The translations under genes were made by a program, and so were the position numbers. From Sphingomonadaceae bacterium (lineage in GTDB: Bacteria > Pseudomonadota > Alphaproteobacteria > Sphingomonadales > Sphingomonadaceae), in the NCBI GenBank assembly GCA_009923795.1, contig RFSU01000053.1:1-12068 (forward strand): a DNA stretch of 12,068 bases, in the 5' to 3' direction. Shown piece by piece: positions 6,364 to 12,068 of the stretch. Position 1 is the stretch's first letter. Each line of letters opens with the position of its first letter. The notes beneath the pieces were generated by a model. That model had not been told where the DNA came from and did not search any database. It was given only the letters and a program-made list of their open reading frames with translations.

Positions 6364-6391
6364 AGGCCAAATCAGCCCGCATCCCCTTTTT
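6354..6391 (+). terminator. Possible rho-independent terminator after the PhlG-like gene
   Basis: GCGGGC (6354-6359) can pair with GCCCGC (6375-6380), and the stem is followed by ATCCCC and five T residues (6387-6391). The left arm overlaps the last codons of the hydrolase gene. The 15-base loop contains GGCC, which could instead form a smaller GGCC-TAAA-GGCC hairpin. The T run is a few bases removed from the stem, so it is a weak candidate, but it is well placed to end the operon before the ABC-F gene. Confidence 0.35.
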
Positions 6392-6451
6392 CTCCTCCCC
6401 CAACAAAACCGCATCGCGCATTCGGCCAATATGATGTAGGGCCCGCGCATC

Positions 6452-8325
6452 ATGCTCAACTTTGACGGCATCACCGTGCGCCTTGGCGGGCGCACCATTA
6501 TAGATCGCGCCACGGCTGCCCTGCCGTCGAACAGCCGTATTGGGCTGATCGGGCGCAATGGCGCGGGCAAATCCACGCTGATGAAGGTGCTGATCGGCAG
6601 CTTTGATCCCGATGAGGGGCGGCTGGATATGCCGCGCAGCACGCGCATTGGCTATATCGCGCAGGAAGCCCCCAGCGGAACATCGACACCGATTGAAACG
6701 GTTCTGGCCGCCGATACGGAGCGGGCCGCCCTGATGATTGAGGCGGAGACCTGCGAAGACCCCAATCGTCTGGGCGAAGTGCATGAGCGGCTGCTCGCCA
6801 TTGATGCCTATGCAGCGCCGGCACGGGCCGCGCGTATCTTGGTTGGCCTTGGCTTTGATGACGCGATGCAGAATCTGCCGCTCGACAGCTATTCGGGCGG
6901 GTGGAAGATGCGCGTTGCCCTTGCCGCCCTGCTCTTTTCTCAGCCAGACCTGCTGCTGCTCGATGAGCCGTCAAACCATTTGGATTTGGAAGCGACCTTG
7001 TGGCTGGAAAGCTTCTTGAAAAGCTATCCCGGCATGATGGTGGTGATCAGCCATGAACGCGATCTTTTGAACAATGTGGTGGATCACATCCTCCACCTCG
7101 AAAATGGGAAGACGACGCTCTATCCCGGTGGCTATGATGCCTTTGAACGGCAACGGGCCGAACGCGCCGCGCAATTGGCGGCGGCCAAAGCCTCGCAAGA
7201 TGCCCAGCGCGCGAAATTGCAGGATTATATTGCCCGCAACAGCGCGCGGGCGAGCACGGCGAAACAGGCTCAGTCCCGCGCCAAGGCGCTTGCCAAGATG
7301 CAGCCCATTGCGGCGATGGCCGAAGACCCGACCTTGTCTTTTGACTTTCCCAATCCAGATGCGCTGCGCCCACCTTTGGTGACGCTGGATATGGCGAGCG
7401 TCGGCTACACCGAAGGCACGCCCATCTTGCAAAGGCTGAACCTGCGGCTGGACCCGGATGATCGGCTGGCGCTGTTGGGGCGCAATGGCAATGGGAAGAC
7501 CACTTTTGCCCGTCTGCTGGCCGCGCAGCTTGCCCCGATGGAGGGAGAGATCGCTAAAGCGGGCAAGATGCGGGTTGGTTATTTCACGCAATATCAGGTG
7601 GAAGAACTAGATGGCGGTGATACCGCGCTGGAGCATATGACCCGCCAGATGCAGGGCGCTACGCCCGCTGCTGTCCGCGCCCAGCTTGGCCGTTTCGGCT
7701 TTTCGGGCATTAAGGCGACGACGCAGGTTGGGAAACTCTCCGGTGGGGAACGTGCCCGGCTGGCGCTGGCGCTGATCACACGAGAAGCGCCGCACATGCT
7801 CATCTTGGATGAGCCAACCAACCATTTGGACGTGGATGCCCGAGAGGCGCTGGTGCAGGCGCTCAATGCCTATGAAGGCGCTGTCGTGCTCATCAGCCAT
7901 GATCGACATATGCTGGAGCTGACGGCCGATCGTCTGGTGCTGGTGGATCATGGCACGGCGGTGGAGTTTAGCGGCTCGATGGATGACTATACCGACCTGA
8001 TCCTTGGGCGAAACCAGCCCAAGGCGGAAGGCGGCAAGTTTAACAAAAAGGGCGACCGCAAGGCCGCGGCCCAAGCGCGCGAAAAGGCGCAGGAGATGCG
8101 CAAGTGCGCCCGCGATGCAGAGGCAGAGCTGGAGCGGCTGACCGCAGAGCGTCGGGCGGTTGATCAGGCCATGGCAGAACCCGGTTCGGCCGAACCCCGC
8201 TATGCCAAGATGACGATGACCGAGCTGATGAAGCGCAGCGCCGAAATCGCGGCCGCGCTTGAGCAAGCCGAAGCCACATGGCTGCCGCCTCTGAAGCGCT
8301 GGAGCCGTTGGAAGCGGCACTTTAA
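6452..8325 (+). CDS. ABC-F family ATPase, YheS-like, with a probable C-terminal frameshift
   Basis: This soluble protein has two ABC ATPase domains and no membrane segments, as in ABC-F proteins that act on ribosomes. Domain 1 has Walker A GRNGAGKST (34-42), signature YSGGW (147-151) and Walker B LLLLDEPSNHLD (167-178). Domain 2 has GRNGNGKT (343-350), LSGGE (429-433) and LILDEPTNHLD (450-460). Between them is the charged inter-domain linker (about 230-290) with KQAQSRAKAL. A basic, coiled-coil-like C-terminal tail follows from 520 to 610. Order and wording fit the E. coli YheS subgroup. The annotated end assumes a one-base loss after codon 611 (about 8284). In the restored frame the tail reads AASEALEPLEAAL and stops at TAA 8323-8325, giving 624 residues. 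As written, the frame instead continues to 8428 with a proline- and arginine-rich sequence overlapping the opposite EamA gene. The start ATG has AGGG about 10 bases upstream. Confidence 0.88.
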
Positions 8326-8332
8326 GGCTGGA

Positions 8333-9220
8333 TTATCGGCTGAACCGCGCTGCGATGCGCGGCCAGAGGATGCTGATCATCAGCCCGCCCATCACCAAAA
8401 GGGCCGCCATGATTTTCCAGCCCTGTAAGGGCTCGCCAAGGATGAGGGTGGAGGACATCATGCCGAACACGGGCACGAGCAGGGCGAGTGGTGCGACTTC
8501 GGCGGCTGGATGGCGGGAGAGCAGCCAGCCCCAAATGCCATAGCCGAACATTGTATTGCCCACCGCTTGCCAAGCGACTGCGGCCCAAGGGCCGGGGCCG
8601 GCCTGTGCCAAGCTCTGGAAAATCTTATCAGACCCTTCCATCAGGAAGGAGAGCGCGAAGAGCGGGGGGATCGCAAAAAGGCTGGCCCAGACGACATAAG
8701 CCAGCATGTTCACTTGGCCCGCCGCGCGCGAGACCATATTGCCGCTTGACCAGCTGATCGCGGCCCCAATGACAAGGGCAATGCCCAGCGGCGTCGTATG
8801 GCCGTCTGTGTGCGTCAGGATAACACCCAGCCCGGCGAGCGCCAGTGCAAGGGCCGCTATCTGAAACAAGCGAACCCGCTCTTTATGTAAGAGGAGCGAG
8901 AAGAGGATCGTGAAGATCACCTGTGTCTGCACGACCAGCGAGGCGAGACCGGGTGTAATATCCGCCTTCATCGCGATGAAGAGCAAGCCAAATTGCCCCC
9001 CGCCGATCAGCACGCCATAGGCGGCCAAATTGGGCCAAGGCACGTTGGGTCGTTTGAGCAACAGGACGGCGGGAAAAAAGGCGAAGGTGTAGCGCAGCGC
9101 CGCCAGCAAGAGCGGTGGGAAGCTATCCAGCGCGATGCGGATGATCACGAAATTTGATCCCCAGACCGCCATGACAAGCAGAGCGGCCAGAAGATGCAAA
9201 CGGGGCAGCCCCGCCGCCAT
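8333..9220 (-). CDS. EamA/RhaT family (DMT superfamily) transporter
   Basis: The 295-residue product has about ten hydrophobic helices arranged as two EamA repeats. The first repeat begins LLAALLVMAVWGSNFVIIRIAL, close to the family pattern WGsnFv, and includes the conserved segment SLVVQTQVIFTILFSLLLHKE. The second contains SWSSGNMVSRAAG and ends with LALLVPVFGMMSSTLILGEPLQGWKI, again typical. Members export amino acids and other metabolites across the inner membrane. The sequence resembles the O-acetylserine/cysteine exporter EamA, but the substrate is not known. The ATG at 9220 is preferred. It is 22 bases after the typA stop and has GCAGG about 5 bases upstream, whereas longer starts would overlap typA. 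It probably follows typA in one transcript. Its 3' end is only seven bases from the restored stop of the convergent ABC-F gene. Confidence 0.88.
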   Translation of the reverse strand: MAAGLPRLHLLAALLVMAVWGSNFVIIRIALDSFPPLLLAALRYTFAFFPAVLLLKRPNVPWPNLAAYGVLIGGGQFGLLFIAMKADITPGLASLVVQTQVIFTILFSLLLHKERVRLFQIAALALALAGLGVILTHTDGHTTPLGIALVIGAAISWSSGNMVSRAAGQVNMLAYVVWASLFAIPPLFALSFLMEGSDKIFQSLAQAGPGPWAAVAWQAVGNTMFGYGIWGWLLSRHPAAEVAPLALLVPVFGMMSSTLILGEPLQGWKIMAALLVMGGLMISILWPRIAARFSR

Positions 9221-9242
9221 AGAGGCCTGCGGGGCGCCCAAA

Positions 9243-11063
9243 TTAGACACCGCTGGAGGAACGCTTGGCCCGCTTGCGATCATGCGGGTCAAGATGCGTT
9301 TTGCGCAGGCGGATGTTCTTGGGAGTCACCTCCACCAGCTCATCATCATCAATATAGGCAATCGCCTGTTCCAGCGTCATCCGCTTGGGCGGGGTGAGGC
9401 GGATGGCATCATCCTTGCCGCCCGACGCGCGGAAGTTGGTAAGCTGCTTGGACTTCATCGGGTTGACTTCAAGGTCATCCGTCTTGGCATTTTCACCCAC
9501 GATCATGCCTTCATACAAGGCCTCGCCGGGGGCGACGAACAAGATGCCGCGATCTTCCAGCGGGCCAAGCGCATAGGCATTGGCCTCACCAGACCCATTG
9601 GAGATCAAAACGCCATTTTTGCGGCCTTCAATCACGCCCTTATGGGCCCCGTATTTTTCAAACAGGCGGTTCATAATGCCCGTGCCGCGCGTGTCGGACA
9701 GGAATTCGCCGTGATAGCCGATGAGGCCGCGGGACGGCGCGGAAAAGGTGATGCGCGTCTTGCCACCGCCAGAGGGGCGCATGTCGGTCATTTCCGCCTT
9801 CCGCAGGTTCATCTTGTCGATGACATTGCCCGAATATTCCTCATCCACGTCGATCACGACGGTTTCATAAGGCTCTGTTTTCTGACCATTTTCTTCACGG
9901 AACAGCACGCGCGGACGCGAAATGCCCAGTTCAAAGCCTTCGCGACGCATGGTTTCGATCAACACGCCAAGCTGAAGCTCGCCACGCCCGGCCACTTCAA
10001 AGCTGTCCTTATCAGCGCTTTCGGTGACGCGGATGGCGACATTGGATTCGGATTCGCGGAACAGACGATCACGGATCATCCGGCTGGTCACCTTGGTGCC
10101 TTCGCGGCCCGCCATTGGCGAGTCATTCACAGCGAAGCGCATGGAGAGCGTCGGCGGATCAATGGGCTGGGCGGCAATGGGGTCTGACACGCTGGTGTCA
10201 GCAATTGTATTGGCAACCGTCGCAACGGTCAGGCCCGCGATGGACACAATATCCCCCGCCTGCGCTTCGTCCACCGGAACGCGTTCCAGACCGCGGAAGG
10301 CCAGAATCTTGGACGCGCGGCCCTGTTCCACGACATTGCCGTCGGGGTCGAGCGCGTGGATCGGCATATTGACCTTCAACGTGCCGCTATCAATGCGGCC
10401 GGTCAGGATGCGGCCAAGGAAATTGTCACGATCCAGCAGGGTCACGAGGAATTTGAACGGCCCGTCCACATCTGCCTTGGGTTCCGGCACATGGCGCACA
10501 ATGGTTTCAAACATCGGCGTCAACGTGCCATCACGCAGGCTTGGGTCGGTATTGGCATAGCCATTGCGGCCAGAGGCATAGAGCACGGGGAAGTCGAGCT
10601 GCGCATCGGTCGCATCGAGCGAGACAAACAAATCGAACACTTCGTCGAGCACTTCTTGAATGCGCTCATCCGGGCGATCTACCTTGTTGACGACGACAAT
10701 CGGGCGCAGCCCAAGGGCGAGCGCCTTGCCGGTCACAAATTTGGTCTGCGGCATGGCGCCTTCAGATGAATCGACCAGCAGGATAACGCCATCGACCATC
10801 GAGAGGATGCGCTCCACCTCGCCGCCAAAGTCGGCGTGGCCCGGTGTATCCACAATGTTGATGCGCGTGCCTTCCCAATCGACCGAGGTGCACTTGGCCA
10901 AAATGGTGATCCCACGTTCCTTCTCGATGTCGTTGGAATCCATCGCGCGCTCTTCAATGCGCTGATTGTCACGGAAAGTGCCCGACTGGCGGAACAGTTG
11001 GTCAACAAGGGTGGTTTTGCCATGATCGACGTGTGCGATGATGGCCACATTGCGGAGGCTCAT
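9243..11063 (-). CDS. typA: Translational GTPase TypA/BipA
   Basis: A 606-residue ribosome-binding GTPase of the EF-G superfamily, of normal family length. The G domain shows AHVDHGKTT (10-18), the switch motif RGIT (50-53), VDTPGHADFGGEVER (71-85), NKVDR (126-130) and an SG(R)NG motif near 170. After the EF-G-like beta-barrel domain come the TypA-specific elements, such as GRGELQLGVLIETMRREGFEL and APSRGLIGYHGEFLSDTRGTGIMN, and the C-terminal domain with KSKQLTNFRASGGKDDAIRL and TPKNIRLRK, typical of BipA. It promotes large-subunit assembly and growth under stress or cold. The ATG at 11063 gives the standard N terminus SLRNVAIIAHVDHGKTT; upstream there is only a weak GAG motif. Transcription diverges from the SBF-like transporter with a 90-base shared intergenic region. 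EamA follows closely. Confidence 0.97.
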   Translation of the reverse strand: MSLRNVAIIAHVDHGKTTLVDQLFRQSGTFRDNQRIEERAMDSNDIEKERGITILAKCTSVDWEGTRINIVDTPGHADFGGEVERILSMVDGVILLVDSSEGAMPQTKFVTGKALALGLRPIVVVNKVDRPDERIQEVLDEVFDLFVSLDATDAQLDFPVLYASGRNGYANTDPSLRDGTLTPMFETIVRHVPEPKADVDGPFKFLVTLLDRDNFLGRILTGRIDSGTLKVNMPIHALDPDGNVVEQGRASKILAFRGLERVPVDEAQAGDIVSIAGLTVATVANTIADTSVSDPIAAQPIDPPTLSMRFAVNDSPMAGREGTKVTSRMIRDRLFRESESNVAIRVTESADKDSFEVAGRGELQLGVLIETMRREGFELGISRPRVLFREENGQKTEPYETVVIDVDEEYSGNVIDKMNLRKAEMTDMRPSGGGKTRITFSAPSRGLIGYHGEFLSDTRGTGIMNRLFEKYGAHKGVIEGRKNGVLISNGSGEANAYALGPLEDRGILFVAPGEALYEGMIVGENAKTDDLEVNPMKSKQLTNFRASGGKDDAIRLTPPKRMTLEQAIAYIDDDELVEVTPKNIRLRKTHLDPHDRKRAKRSSSGV

Positions 11064-11153
11064 GTAGATCTCGGAAAAATGGAGGAAAGTTGCGGTTCGA
11101 GCGCGGCCCTAGACCAATTTGTGCGATGCGACAAGGTCGGCTAGGGCAATCCC
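11064..11153. promoter_or_regulatory. Divergent intergenic region between typA and the SBF-like transporter gene
   Basis: This 90-base region must hold the promoters for two divergent genes. A Shine-Dalgarno-like TAGGGCA at 11142-11148 precedes the rightward gene. I see no strong -35/-10 pair, operator palindrome or terminator. Confidence 0.4.
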
Positions 11154-12068
11154 ATGTTGCGCCGCCTTTTTCCCGACCGTTTCTTGCTGTTGCTGCTAGC
11201 AACAATTGGCCTTGCCACGCTCTTGCCCGCGCGCGGGCAGGGAATGGATATTGTCTCTGCTATTTCAAATATGGCGATTTTCAGCCTGTTTTTCTTTCAC
11301 GGGCTGCGCATCGCGCATGAGGCGGTTTGGGCCGGCATGCGGCATTGGCGCTTGCAATTGGCGGTGCTGGGTTTTGTTTTTGCGGTCATGCCGCTTTTGG
11401 GGCTAGCAGTCTCACGCGGCGCGCCGGGCTTGCTTCCTGAGGGGCTTTGGTTGGGCGTGCTGTTTTTATGTGCGCTGCCCTCCACGGTTCAGTCGGCTAT
11501 TGCCTGTGCCTCTATGGCGCGGGGCAATGTCGCGGCCTCTGTTATTGCCGCTGCTGTCACCAATTTATCTGGCGTCATCCTGACCCCGCTGATCCTGACC
11601 GCCTTGGCCACCACACAGGGCGTGGCGATTGATCTCAGCGCCATTGGGCGGATTGCCGCGCTCCTGCTGTTGCCCTTTGCTTTGGGGCAGATCGCCCGCG
11701 TCAAACTCGCGGCTTGGGCGGAGCGCAACCGGGGATGGATCGGGAGGCTGGATAAAATGACGATAATTCTGACCGTCTATGTCGCGTTCAGCGCGGCGGT
11801 GATCGATGGTCTTTGGGGTCGGTTGGATGGGATGGACTTGGTGCGCCTGATGCTGGTCGTCTCGGTGCTCCTCGCGCTGGCGCTCGGCGGCAGCTGGGCC
11901 TTGGGCGGGATGATCGGCCTCAATCGGGAAGATCGCATCACTTTGCTCTTTTCCGGGGCGCAGAAAAGCCTTGCGACAGGGGCCCCGATGGCGCGCATTT
12001 TGTTTCCAGCAGCGCAAGCCGGCATGATCGTCCTGCCGATCATGCTCTACCATCAATTGCAATTGATG
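11154..12068 (+). CDS. SBF-like (RCH1/YfeH, bile acid:sodium symporter-like) transporter, partial
   Basis: The frame opens at ATG 11154, about 6 bases after TAGGGCA, and is still open at the right edge, so 305 residues are visible and roughly 15-30 are missing. It is highly hydrophobic with about nine or ten helices. Family-typical segments are SLFFFHGLRI followed by MRHWRLQLAVLGFVFAVMPLLGL, the signature PSTVQSAIACASMARGNVAA with TNLSGVILTPL, and near the end REDRITLLFSGAQKSLATGAPMA. These match the PF13593-type bile acid:sodium symporter-like family (bacterial YfeH, fungal calcium regulator RCH1). The transported ion or solute in bacteria is not established. It is divergent from typA. Confidence 0.88.
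   Translation, partial: MLRRLFPDRFLLLLLATIGLATLLPARGQGMDIVSAISNMAIFSLFFFHGLRIAHEAVWAGMRHWRLQLAVLGFVFAVMPLLGLAVSRGAPGLLPEGLWLGVLFLCALPSTVQSAIACASMARGNVAASVIAAAVTNLSGVILTPLILTALATTQGVAIDLSAIGRIAALLLLPFALGQIARVKLAAWAERNRGWIGRLDKMTIILTVYVAFSAAVIDGLWGRLDGMDLVRLMLVVSVLLALALGGSWALGGMIGLNREDRITLLFSGAQKSLATGAPMARILFPAAQAGMIVLPIMLYHQLQLM

Noticed and set aside
5512..6648. Minus-strand frame of 378 codons over the hydrolase and the ABC-F start
   Set aside because: It lies opposite two well-supported genes, shows no family features and spans their boundary.
9135..10187. Long plus-strand frame of 350 codons inside the typA region
   Set aside because: It is antisense to typA, has no recognisable domain and reflects the codon bias of a GC-rich gene.

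Overview
The window looks like chromosome of an alphaproteobacterium, most likely a member of the Sphingomonadales. This is inferred from the overall protein style (TypA/BipA, a YheS-like ABC-F protein, an RCH1/SBF-like transporter), from strongly GC-ending codons in the right three quarters, and from a tRNA-Gly(GCC) 3' half of the kind expected in that group. No database search was possible.

The window has two parts. Positions 1 to about 3322 are visibly less GC-rich and loosely packed. They hold the tail of an unidentified gene, a GPH/MFS-type transporter gene broken near position 513, a Coq4-family gene on the minus strand, and intergenic DNA containing two copies of a related repeat. This part ends in a 3' half of a tRNA-Gly(GCC) gene (about 3273-3322, including the encoded CCA) that has no 5' half. 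That is the signature of the far attachment site of an element integrated into a tRNA gene, so positions 1 to about 3322 are read as the right end of a genomic island. Its intact tRNA and integrase would lie to the left, outside the window.

From about 3323 onward the DNA is compact and GC-rich. A three-gene operon with ATGA overlaps (3480-6363) encodes a TetR-family repressor, a BBE-like FAD-linked oxidase, and a zinc C-C hydrolase of the PhlG (2,4-diacetylphloroglucinol / phloretin hydrolase) family. A striking double palindrome sits over the start codon of the repressor and is probably its own operator. The set looks like an inducible module that oxidises and then cleaves an acylated polyphenol or related aromatic ketone. 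This is the most interesting functional system in the window.

Next come a YheS-type ABC-F ATPase whose last codons appear frameshifted (6452 to about 8325), a convergent EamA-family exporter (8333-9220, minus), the translational GTPase TypA/BipA (9243-11063, minus), and a divergent RCH1/YfeH-type SBF-like transporter that runs off the right edge (11154-12068).
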